Below, piece after piece: positions 34,439 through 41,482 of a DNA stretch of 41,799 nucleotides. A program made the position numbers and the translations under genes. The notes under the pieces are model-generated. The model made no database searches and was not told where the DNA came from. It worked only from the letters and a program-made list of their open reading frames with translations. Position 1 is the first letter of the stretch. Each line of letters starts with the position of its first letter. This DNA comes from Allorhizocola rhizosphaerae (GTDB lineage Bacteria > Actinomycetota > Actinomycetes > Mycobacteriales > Micromonosporaceae), in the NCBI RefSeq assembly GCF_003426775.1, contig NZ_QJUG01000057.1, forward strand, positions 1 to 41,799, in the 5' to 3' direction.

Positions 34439-34738
34439 TTACCATCGAGGCCACGACTGGGGTCCCTCGCCCGTATAGCTACCCATGTCGGCGACGGTTA
34501 AGCCTGGCTTGAGGACGAGGAGGGTGGCGGCCAGCAGCGGGCCGAGCATGACCACGACGATGATCCACCAGCCGGCCAGACCGGCGCCGACGGCGCTCAG
34601 CCAGCCGGCCGAAAGCCAGCCCAGCGTGCGCCGGCGGGGAGGCCGCAGCGTGCGCAGAGCCCGATCCAGCCGAGGATCGCTCGCCCGGAGCGCCTCCTCG
34701 ATCTCGCCGAGGCGGCAGCGCTCGTACTCGTTCAACAC
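34439..34738 (-). CDS. DUF3040 small membrane protein
   Basis: A 99-residue protein. The cytoplasmic N-terminus 'LNEYERCRLGEIEEALRASDPRLDRAL' is the signature of DUF3040, followed by one or two membrane helices (about 40-75). Role unknown. GTG 34738 has GGAGGTGA directly upstream. A GGGTAT sequence lies just before that, but no convincing -35 box. Confidence 0.78.
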   Translation of the reverse strand: MLNEYERCRLGEIEEALRASDPRLDRALRTLRPPRRRTLGWLSAGWLSAVGAGLAGWWIIVVVMLGPLLAATLLVLKPGLTVADMGSYTGEGPQSWPRW

Positions 34739-35103
34739 CTCACCTCCATACCCGCAATAACCGCGACCAATTCCTGGCCGGCGCACCGGGCCGCTACGGA
34801 GACTTCGGATCTATCCGCGCTCGCGCAGCAGCGCGGCCGGCTTCTGCCGGTCCTCCAAAGTAGACGAGACCTTCTGCCCGTTTGCAGGCGCCGGTTCCAC
34901 CACGCGGGCGACTGCTTCGCGATGCGCTTGAGCCGCCGTTGCTCAGCGTGCCGGCTGGCGGCGAGCAGGGGCACGACCGCGAGCGGGAGCGGCGACGCCG
35001 AGCCGGTTCGCCATTTCCAGGGGATACCCAGCGCGCGAGCCGGTTTCACAGATCAAATAGCGGGTACCTCATGCCCACGTCGTGCCCGCCCGGGGAGGAT
35101 GCG
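34739..35103. other. Intergenic region with a possible broken minus-strand small gene and a stress promoter
   Basis: From ATG 35049 on the minus strand a frame with good GC bias reads MKPARALGIPWKW... to about 34890. Beyond that the bias moves to another frame, which reads 'SSTLEDRQKPAALLRERG' and stops at 34811. This looks like a small gene of about 80 residues broken by a frameshift, but no family is recognised. The SigB-like promoter at 35043-35067 overlaps its start on the other strand. Confidence 0.3.
35043..35067 (+). promoter_or_regulatory. SigB/SigF-type general stress promoter of the STAS gene
   Basis: GTTT, a spacer of exactly 15 nt and GGGTAC match the actinobacterial general stress sigma consensus without a mismatch. 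It lies 36 bp before the STAS gene's GTG, giving a leader of about 28 nt with a good ribosome site. Confidence 0.7.
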
Positions 35104-35418
35104 GTGGACTTCACATTGACGCGCCATGTGGTCAACGACGGGGTGCTGCGCCTGCAGCTGGCCGGCGACGTCGACCTCACCACCTGCGACGAGGTCGCGG
35201 AGGCCATCCACGACGCGATCGTCACGTGCAACGCCGCCGAGCTGATCATCGATCTCGGCGCGGTCGGCTTTCTCGACTCCACCGGCATACGTGCCCTGGT
35301 GATCGGGCGCCGGTTGGCCGAGGAACACGGCGTGGCCTACTGGGTCACCAACGCCCGGGACATGGTCCGGACCGTGCTGACCGTCGTCGGCGTGCTCGAA
35401 ACCCGCCCAGCCACCTGA
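35104..35418 (+). CDS. STAS-domain anti-sigma factor antagonist
   Basis: A 104-residue single STAS domain. 'LQLAGDVDLTTCDEV' and 'LIIDLGAVGFLDSTGIRALV' contain the serine (in DST) that a partner kinase/anti-sigma factor phosphorylates. Unphosphorylated, it binds the anti-sigma factor and frees a SigB/SigF-like sigma. GTG 35104 has GGGGAGGA 5 nt upstream; ATG 35071 in frame is less likely. Its promoter looks SigB-dependent, which would give positive feedback. No sigma or anti-sigma gene is adjacent. Confidence 0.85.
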   Translation: MDFTLTRHVVNDGVLRLQLAGDVDLTTCDEVAEAIHDAIVTCNAAELIIDLGAVGFLDSTGIRALVIGRRLAEEHGVAYWVTNARDMVRTVLTVVGVLETRPAT

Positions 35419-35474
35419 CGTGGCGCCCGCGAGCGACTCGTTTCAACGGCAGATCGGATGGGAATTCTCGCCGC

Positions 35475-36425
35475 ATGGACGTCGGAATCTCGGCTGTGCG
35501 GTGGTTCGTACCCTCGCCCCGGCGTGAAGGCGCTTTCGTGAGGGCGGCGGGGCTCCCGGTGCATGTGCGCTACAGCGGTGCGGGCGACGACCGCAAACCG
35601 TTGGCGCTGTTCGTCCACGGCCACTTCGGTTCGTCGCGCACGTGGTCCGGGCTGACCGCGTTGCTGTCGGGTCAGCTCGAATGCGTGGCGATGGACCTGC
35701 CCGGCTTTGGCCGTACGCCGCCGCCCGCGTGCTACTCCACGACCGCCATGGGCGACACCGTCGCCGCGGTGGCCGAGGCCATCAGCGACGAGCCGGTGCA
35801 CGTCATCGGGAACTCCTACGGTGGCACGATCGCGCTGTGGCTCGCCGCCACGCACCCCGAGCTCGTGCGCTCGCTCACGCTGATCAGCCCGGCCGTCTCA
35901 CTGTCTCCGGCCGGGCTGACCATGCGCAAGTGCCTGACAGTGCTGTACCGGTTGTGCGCCGGGGGCGCGGGTCTGCGTCGCCAACTGTCGGGAAAGGACG
36001 CTCGGGCGCTCACCGACGCCGTACTGAAAGAATGCTGCATGGATTCGTCAGGCATCGATGCGACAGTTTTCGATGTGGCGGTGGCCGATGTGCGTGAGGC
36101 CTTGCGGAATCCCGCGCGCATCACGGCCGAGTCGCGCAGCTTCCGGGCGCTCGCGGCCACGCTGATGCGCTTCCACTTCCCGGGCGGTTCGTCGCTGCGG
36201 CGCGTGGCCAGGCGCATCACGGTGCCCACGGCGATCATCTGGGGCGAGGGTGACGCGACCGTGCCCGTGCGGCACGCCCGCCGGCTGGCCAGGCTCATCC
36301 CGGGCGCGCGCCTGGCGGTCGTCCGCGGCACGGGGCACCTGCCGCAGCTTGAGGCGCCGCAACGGGTCGCCGCCATCATCGCCGCGCACATCGCCCACAT
36401 CGCGGAGCATCCGGCCAGGGTTTAA
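35475..36425 (+). CDS. Alpha/beta hydrolase
   Basis: A 316-residue alpha/beta hydrolase. The oxyanion region is 'LFVHGHFGSSRTWSGL', the nucleophile elbow 'GNSYGG' (Ser near 118), the acid 'WGEGDATVP' (Asp near 258) and the base 'GTGHLPQLE' (His near 286). Members hydrolyse esters, lactones or C-C bonds; the substrate is unknown. It follows the STAS gene by 56 bp and may share its stress transcript. The first 22 residues are unusual, and GTG at 35539 is another start. Confidence 0.82.
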   Translation: MDVGISAVRWFVPSPRREGAFVRAAGLPVHVRYSGAGDDRKPLALFVHGHFGSSRTWSGLTALLSGQLECVAMDLPGFGRTPPPACYSTTAMGDTVAAVAEAISDEPVHVIGNSYGGTIALWLAATHPELVRSLTLISPAVSLSPAGLTMRKCLTVLYRLCAGGAGLRRQLSGKDARALTDAVLKECCMDSSGIDATVFDVAVADVREALRNPARITAESRSFRALAATLMRFHFPGGSSLRRVARRITVPTAIIWGEGDATVPVRHARRLARLIPGARLAVVRGTGHLPQLEAPQRVAAIIAAHIAHIAEHPARV

Positions 36426-36444
36426 CCCCGGCTGAACAGGGCAT
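36420..36444 (+). promoter_or_regulatory. SigB/SigF-like promoter of the DUF4383 gene
   Basis: GTTT, 15 nt and GGGCAT (one mismatch from GGGTAT) lie 32 bp before the ATG. The -35 box overlaps the stop codon of the hydrolase gene. Confidence 0.5.
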
Positions 36445-36476
36445 ACAGGTCTCCTGCACGGGGGAAGGAGTACATC

Positions 36477-36968
36477 ATGTCCGCAGCTCACGAGCTGGAC
36501 ACGTCGGATGCCCGTTCGCCGGTCAAAACGGCCGCGCTCCTGGTCAGCCTCCTGTTTCTGCTCATCGGGGTGCTCGGGTTCATTCCGGGAATCACCACTG
36601 ACTATGGCGAAATGAGGTTCGCGGGCCACGAGTCACAGGCGAAACTGCTGGGGATCTTCCAAGTATCGATCCTGCACAACATCGTCCATCTGCTGTTCGG
36701 CCTCATCGGCCTCGCCATGGCCCGCACCGTCGCGGGCGCGCGAAGCTTCCTCATCGGCGGCGGCATCATCTACGCCATCCTGTGGATTTACGGGTTGATT
36801 GTGGACAAGGACTCGGCCGCCAACTTCGTCCCGATGAACAACGCCGACAACTGGCTGCACTTCGCGCTCGCGCTCGGCATGGTGGCCCTGGGCCTACTGC
36901 CGGCGCCACGCAGTGCCCGCCGCAGTCGCACCGCGGCGACGACGCAGCAATACAGGAGCAATCCGTAA
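36477..36968 (+). CDS. DUF4383 membrane protein
   Basis: A 163-residue protein with four membrane helices (about 17-37, 62-82, 86-108, 120-140). 'KTAALLVSLLFLLIGVLGFIPGITT' and 'LHNIVHLLFGLIGLAMART' are typical of DUF4383, a family often found among general stress genes; function unknown. GGAAGGAG precedes the ATG and a SigB-like promoter lies upstream, so it is probably stress-induced. Its stop lies inside the direct-repeat box controlling the next gene. Confidence 0.85.
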   Translation: MSAAHELDTSDARSPVKTAALLVSLLFLLIGVLGFIPGITTDYGEMRFAGHESQAKLLGIFQVSILHNIVHLLFGLIGLAMARTVAGARSFLIGGGIIYAILWIYGLIVDKDSAANFVPMNNADNWLHFALALGMVALGLLPAPRSARRSRTAATTQQYRSNP

Positions 36969-37009
36969 GAGTGTGTTAAGAACCTATGCCCGGGTAGGGG
37001 ACATAGCGT
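36963..37009 (+). promoter_or_regulatory. Direct-repeat box and leaderless promoter of the DUF2064 gene
   Basis: GTAAGAGTGTGTTAAGAACC at 36965-36984 contains TAAGA twice with an 11-bp period. The -10 box TAGCGT is at 37004-37009, 6 nt before GTG 37016, so the transcript should start at or next to the start codon. Box, -10 and start have the same spacing as before the GT2 gene at 41483. Confidence 0.6.
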
Positions 37010-37015
37010 GTAGGG

Positions 37016-37672
37016 GTGCATTCCGCAGACCCGCCGCGAATTCAGTTCCTGGTCGTGGCAAAGCAGCCCGTGCCCGGCAAGGTCAAGACGCGGCTGTGCC
37101 CGCCGTGCACCCCCGAGCAGGCGTCGGGCCTGGCGTTGGCGGCGCTTGAAGACACACTGGACACTGTCTCGGCGACGCCCGCCGGTCGGCGGATTCTGTT
37201 GCTGGATGGGCAGTTTGACGCGCCCGACGGCTGGGACGTGGTCGCGCAGCGCGGCGACGGCCTGGGCGACCGGCTCGCCAACGGCTTCGCCGACGCGGCG
37301 CGCGATCCCGGCGGGGGCAAGCCGGCCCTGCTGATCGGGATGGACACGCCGCAGGTCACTGCGGCGCTGCTGCGCGACCTGTGCAACCGGCTGTCCGATG
37401 TGGACGCTGTGCTGGGCCCAGCGGTCGACGGGGGCTGGTGGGCGCTCGCGCTGCGCGAGCCCGCGCACGGCGGCCTGCTCGCCGACGTGCCGATGTCGCG
37501 ACCCGACACCGGAGTCCGCACGCTTGAAGCGCTTCGCTGCGCCGGGTTGTCGGTGGCCATGGCGCCGGCCCTGCGCGACGTGGACACGGCCGATGACCTG
37601 GCGGAGGTCGCGGCGCAGTGCCAACCGGGCAACCGGTTCGCGCAGGCGGTGCGCCGGTTGGAGCTGCGTTGA
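37016..37672 (+). CDS. DUF2064/TIGR04282-family glycosyltransferase
   Basis: A 218-residue GT-A fold protein. 'LVVAKQPVPGKVKTRLCPP' is the nucleotide-binding start, 'LIGMDTPQVT' the metal region, and 'VLGPAVDGGWWALAL' the acceptor-side motif, all typical of TIGR04282. Related genes are named after arsenosugar synthesis, but in actinomycetes they occur in clusters with GT2, methyltransferase and epimerase genes, as here, so the product may be another glycan or glycolipid. GTG start without ribosome site, in a leaderless arrangement. TTGA overlap with the methyltransferase gene. Confidence 0.85.
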   Translation: MHSADPPRIQFLVVAKQPVPGKVKTRLCPPCTPEQASGLALAALEDTLDTVSATPAGRRILLLDGQFDAPDGWDVVAQRGDGLGDRLANGFADAARDPGGGKPALLIGMDTPQVTAALLRDLCNRLSDVDAVLGPAVDGGWWALALREPAHGGLLADVPMSRPDTGVRTLEALRCAGLSVAMAPALRDVDTADDLAEVAAQCQPGNRFAQAVRRLELR

Positions 37673-38319
37673 GGGCGGCGCTGCCGACGTTTGGCCGGGC
37701 ACTGCGCCAAGCGGCGCTGGGGAGGGCGGCACCGATCGATCTGCTGACTCCGGCCGGTGTCACACTGGCCCGCATGGATGTCGCCGACTGGTCGGACCCA
37801 TTGGCGGGCGACGATGCGATGCTGGATGCGTGCACGGGCGCCACGCTGGACGTGGGTTGCGGCCCGGGTCGGCTGGTGGCGGAGTTGCACCGGCGGCAGG
37901 TGCCCGCGCTGGGCATCGACATCAGCGAGGTCGCGGTCGGGCAGGCGCGGGAGCGGGGCGCACCAGCCGTGGTGTGCGACGTGTTCGAGCCGGTGCCGGG
38001 CGGCGGGACGTGGCAGCACGTGCTGCTGGCCGACGGCAACATCGGCATCGGCGGTGACCCGGTGCGCCTGCTGCGCCGCTGCCTGGAGTTGACGGCAGAC
38101 GACGGCACGGTGGTCGTGGAGACCGGCCCGCCCGGCACGGGATCGTGGCGCGGCCAGGTGCGGCTGCGCCACGGCGCCGCGCGCAGCCCGTTGTTCTGGT
38201 GGGCCGCCGTCGACGCCGACGACCTCGCGGCGGTGGCGGATCGGGCCGGCGGTCGGGTGCTGCGCATGTGGACAGTGCACGAACGCGCGTTCGCTGAAGT
38301 AGGAGAGGTACCCAGATGA
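37669..38319 (+). CDS. SAM-dependent class I methyltransferase
   Basis: About 216 residues. The SAM-binding motif 'LDVGCGPGRLVAEL' lies near residues 61-74, with 'GIDISEVAVGQAR' (acidic ribose contact) and 'HVLLADGNIGIGGDP' following. The TTG start overlaps the stop of the glycosyltransferase (TTGA), and its own stop overlaps mtnP (ATGA), so all are translated together. It may modify the same sugar product. A longer frame upstream (from 37618) is inside the previous gene and unlikely. Confidence 0.85.
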   Translation: MRAALPTFGRALRQAALGRAAPIDLLTPAGVTLARMDVADWSDPLAGDDAMLDACTGATLDVGCGPGRLVAELHRRQVPALGIDISEVAVGQARERGAPAVVCDVFEPVPGGGTWQHVLLADGNIGIGGDPVRLLRRCLELTADDGTVVVETGPPGTGSWRGQVRLRHGAARSPLFWWAAVDADDLAAVADRAGGRVLRMWTVHERAFAEVGEVPR

Positions 38320-39104
38320 TTGGCATTATCGGCGGTTCGGGGCTGTACGAGCTGTTCGAACACGCGCGGCAGGAGAAGGTGAGCACGCCCTTCGGCGAGC
38401 CGTCCAGTCCGGTGACGGTCGCCGAGGTGGCCGGGCGGCAGGTGGCGTTCCTGGCCAGGCACGGGGCGGGCCATCGGTTCCCGGCGCACCGCATCCCCTA
38501 CCGGGCCAATCTGTGGGCGTTACGGGCGGTGGGCTGCCGGCGCATCCTCGCGCCGTGCGCGGTCGGCGGGCTGAAACGAGAGCTCGGCGCGGGCAGTTTC
38601 GTGCTGCCCGATCAGCTCATCGACCGCACGACCAACCGCGAGCGCACGTTCTACGACCAGGGTGCGGTGCACGTGAACTTCGCCGACCCATACTGTCCCG
38701 AGTTGCGTGCGGCGGTCGTGCGCACGGCAGCGGCGCACGGCCAGCCGTTGCACGACGGCGGGACCATCGTGGTCATCGATGGCCCGCGCTTCTCGACCCG
38801 CACGGAGTCCCGTTGGCACGCCGCATCCGGCGGCACGATCATCAACATGACCGCCGCGCCGGAGGCGGCGCTCGCCCGCGAACTCGCGCTGTGCTACGCG
38901 ACAATCGCGCTCGTGACCGATTTGGACGCTGGGGCGGAGGGCGACCACGGTGTCACGCAGGACGAGGTGTTCGCGGTGTTCGCCCGCAACACCGAGCGCA
39001 TGCGTGAACTGTTGTTGGCAACCGTCGCCGCCGCTTCTCCCATGAGGAATTGCGGGTGTGGCAACGCGCTTGACGGCATGACCCTCCCGTTTGAGCTGCC
39101 GTGA
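38316..39104 (+). CDS. mtnP: S-methyl-5'-thioadenosine phosphorylase
   Basis: A 262-residue phosphorylase of the PNP/MTAP family. It has the phosphate loop 'IIGGSGLYEL', 'FLARHGAGHRFPAHRIPYRAN', 'TIVVIDGPRFSTRTES' and 'NMTAAPEAALARELALCYA'. The base-binding region 'VTDLDAG' keeps aspartates, which favours 6-aminopurines, hence MTA rather than methylthioinosine. It splits MTA with phosphate into adenine and methylthioribose-1-phosphate, for methionine salvage. Its place inside a glycosyltransferase operon (ATGA and GTGA overlaps) is unusual. C-terminal cysteines (CGCG) are present. Confidence 0.92.
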   Translation: MIGIIGGSGLYELFEHARQEKVSTPFGEPSSPVTVAEVAGRQVAFLARHGAGHRFPAHRIPYRANLWALRAVGCRRILAPCAVGGLKRELGAGSFVLPDQLIDRTTNRERTFYDQGAVHVNFADPYCPELRAAVVRTAAAHGQPLHDGGTIVVIDGPRFSTRTESRWHAASGGTIINMTAAPEAALARELALCYATIALVTDLDAGAEGDHGVTQDEVFAVFARNTERMRELLLATVAAASPMRNCGCGNALDGMTLPFELP

Positions 39105-40420
39105 GGAGGGTCGCCGCGTGCGTGTGCCTCGGCCTGCTGGGGCTGGCGGTCTGGTGGCTGACGCACACACCGTCGTGGATGGACGTTGCGGGCTGGATGG
39201 CGCTCATGGTGGCGGCGTGGATCCTGTTCGCCGTGGGCGTGTGGCTCGTGCTGCGCCTGCCGCAGCGCTTCGCCGTCGTGCTGATCCTGTTGGCGGGCAT
39301 AGGCTTGCCGCTCGCCGCCGGGTTCGCGCCGCCGCGCAGCAGCGACGACCTTTACCGCTACATCTGGGACGGCCGCGTGCAGGCCGCCGGGATCGACCCG
39401 TACAGCTATGCGCCGGCGAGCCCGCAGCTGCGTCCGCTGCGCGACGACTTCCTGTGGCCACCGCACGAGACCAACTGGTGCGTGCCGTCCGACGGCTGCT
39501 CGCTGATCAACCGGCCGACCGTGAACACCATCTATCCGCCCGTGGCTCAGGCGTATTTCGTTGCCGTGCATGCGCTTTCGCCCGCCGGTGCGCGTGAGGG
39601 ACCGATCCAGTTCGCCGCGGCGTTCTTCGCCGTTGCGCTCACCGTGCTGCTGGTGGTGATGCTGCCCCGGCTCGGGCTCGATCCGCGCATGGCGGTGGCC
39701 TGGGCATGGTGCCCGTTTGTTGCCTTGGAGACCGGCAACAACGCGCATGTCGATGTGCTGGCCGCGTTTTTGGGTGCGGTCGCGTTGATTGCGGCCGCGC
39801 GCAAGCGTGCCGTGGTGGCCGGAGTGTTTCTCGGGCTCGGGTTCGCCACCAAACTCACGCCGGCACTGCTTGGGCCGGCGCTGTTGCGCCGCAAGCCTTT
39901 GGCGGTCGCGGTCGGCGCTATCGGCGCGATTGTGGTCGTCTATCTGCCGCACGTGCTCGCGGTCGGGCCCAAGGTGCTCGGCTTCCTGCCGACCTATCTG
40001 AACGACGAGGGTTACACCAGTGGCAGTCGATTTTCTCTACTGACTTTACTGGTACCGAGCGAGGCCGCCACCTTTGTGGCCGCGTTCATCCTCGCGGCCG
40101 TGGCGGTGGCGGTGTGGTGGCGCACCGACCCCGACCGCCCGTGGGCCGGGGCCGTGGTGCTCGTCGGCACCGCGTTGCTGCTCGCGACGCCGGGATACTC
40201 GTGGTATGCGCTGCTGCTCGTGATGCTGGTCGGGTTCAGCGGCAGACTGGAATATCTGACGGTCGTGGTGGCCGGATACCTGGCGCAGTACGCGTCTAAT
40301 GTGGACCTCACAGGCAGGGAAGCGCAGCGTTACGGGTACGGCGCCGCCGCGGTCATCATTGTCGCAACGGCGCTTTGGCGAAATCGGTCATCCCTTCGGC
40401 GAATGAGACTCGCGCGGTGA
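39101..40420 (+). CDS. GT-C type membrane glycosyltransferase (GT87/MptA-like)
   Basis: A 439-residue polytopic protein with about 11-12 membrane helices. In the first large outside loop 'SSDDLYRYIWDGRVQAAGIDPYSYAP' carries the Asp pair and YxWDGR motif of polyprenol-phosphate-sugar-dependent mannosyltransferases and related GT-C enzymes. It should transfer a lipid-linked sugar outside the membrane. GTG start overlaps the mtnP stop (GTGA). Its last 65 bp overlap the convergent epimerase gene. Confidence 0.85.
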   Translation: MRRVAACVCLGLLGLAVWWLTHTPSWMDVAGWMALMVAAWILFAVGVWLVLRLPQRFAVVLILLAGIGLPLAAGFAPPRSSDDLYRYIWDGRVQAAGIDPYSYAPASPQLRPLRDDFLWPPHETNWCVPSDGCSLINRPTVNTIYPPVAQAYFVAVHALSPAGAREGPIQFAAAFFAVALTVLLVVMLPRLGLDPRMAVAWAWCPFVALETGNNAHVDVLAAFLGAVALIAAARKRAVVAGVFLGLGFATKLTPALLGPALLRRKPLAVAVGAIGAIVVVYLPHVLAVGPKVLGFLPTYLNDEGYTSGSRFSLLTLLVPSEAATFVAAFILAAVAVAVWWRTDPDRPWAGAVVLVGTALLLATPGYSWYALLLVMLVGFSGRLEYLTVVVAGYLAQYASNVDLTGREAQRYGYGAAAVIIVATALWRNRSSLRRMRLAR

Positions 40421-41390
40421 ACCCGAGCTCCTTGCGGGCCCGGCGCGGCGAGGCGACGATGTGCCGCACGTCGCCGGCCCGGAACCGCCCGTTGACCTCG
40501 GGCTGCGGCCCGCCCATCGCCTCGGCTAGCGCGCGTGCCATGTCCAGCACGGTGTGCGGCTCGCCGGACGCGATGTTGTATGCCGTTATCGTGCCGGGGT
40601 CAGTGTGACCCAGCGCGAGCACGTTTGCCGCGGCCACATCGGTCACGTGCACGAAGTCACGCATCTGCCCACCGTCCTCGAACACCTGCGGTGGCTGCCC
40701 ACGCTCCAATGAGGACCGAAAGATGGCGGCGACACCGGCGTAGGGCGTGTCCCGCGGCATGTGTGGGCCATACACATTGTGGTATCGCAGGGCTATCGCC
40801 GTGCCGCCGGTGGTTCGCGCCCACGCGCCCGCGAGATGCTCCTGGGCGAGTTTGGTCGCGGCGTACACACTGCGCGGCTCCAGCCGGGCCGACTCGTCCA
40901 CGAGCTCGCTGTCCAAGGTGGACCCGCAGTGCGTGCAGCGCGGGTCGAACCGGCCCTGCGCCAGATCGGTCTCCGCGCGGGGCGGGGCCGGCACCGCGCC
41001 GTGGGCCCGGCACGAATACCCGCCCTCGCCGTAGACCACCATCGAGCTCGCCAACACCAGCCGGTCCACATTGGCCCGCGCCATCTCGGCCAGCACGACG
41101 GCCGTGCCAAAATCGTTGCACGAGGCGTATTCCGGCGCGTCGTTCAGGTCGACGCCCATGCCCACCATCGCCGCCTGGTGGCACACCGCGCCGACCCCGG
41201 CCAGAGCCGCACGCACGACTCCCGCGTCCCGCACATCGCCCACGATCACGTCCGGGTCGCTGGATGCGTTGGTGCGATGGGCCGCCGGATGCAGCATGTC
41301 CAACCCCACCACGTCATGGCCGCCCGCGCGCAGCGCTTCGGCAATATGCGCGCCGATGAACCCGGCGGCCCCGGTGACAAGCACTCTCAC
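40356..41390 (-). CDS. NAD-dependent epimerase/dehydratase with zinc-ribbon-like insert
   Basis: A 344-residue extended SDR. It has the NAD motif 'GAAGFIGAHIAEAL' at 7-20, a 'SSMVVYG' serine region and the catalytic YxxxK in 'VYAATKLAQEHL'. Between these, an insert of about 40 residues has Cys...Cys-x-x-Cys ('YSCRAHG' and 'RCTHCGSTLD') that looks like a zinc ribbon. It should alter a nucleotide sugar for the neighbouring transferases. GTG 41390 is 6 nt after TAGGCT on the minus strand, indicating leaderless transcription. Divergent from the GT2 gene; overlaps the convergent GT-C gene. Confidence 0.88.
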   Translation of the reverse strand: MRVLVTGAAGFIGAHIAEALRAGGHDVVGLDMLHPAAHRTNASSDPDVIVGDVRDAGVVRAALAGVGAVCHQAAMVGMGVDLNDAPEYASCNDFGTAVVLAEMARANVDRLVLASSMVVYGEGGYSCRAHGAVPAPPRAETDLAQGRFDPRCTHCGSTLDSELVDESARLEPRSVYAATKLAQEHLAGAWARTTGGTAIALRYHNVYGPHMPRDTPYAGVAAIFRSSLERGQPPQVFEDGGQMRDFVHVTDVAAANVLALGHTDPGTITAYNIASGEPHTVLDMARALAEAMGGPQPEVNGRFRAGDVRHIVASPRRARKELGFTARVSFAEGMTDFAKAPLRQ

Positions 41391-41429
41391 CCGGCCAGCC
41401 TATGCGCCGAACCGCCTCAGCCGCGTGAC

Positions 41430-41476
41430 TCGTAAGAGAGTGTTAATGACCGCAAAGCCGTCCTTGCGCGTAGTTT
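41430..41476 (+). promoter_or_regulatory. Direct-repeat box and leaderless promoter of the GT2 gene
   Basis: GTAAGAGAGTGTTAATGACC at 41432-41451 matches the box at 36965 at 17 of 20 positions. TAGTTT at 41471-41476 lies 6 nt before GTG 41483. The distances box to -10 and -10 to start equal those before the DUF2064 gene to within one base. Confidence 0.6.
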
Positions 41477-41482
41477 GAGGAC

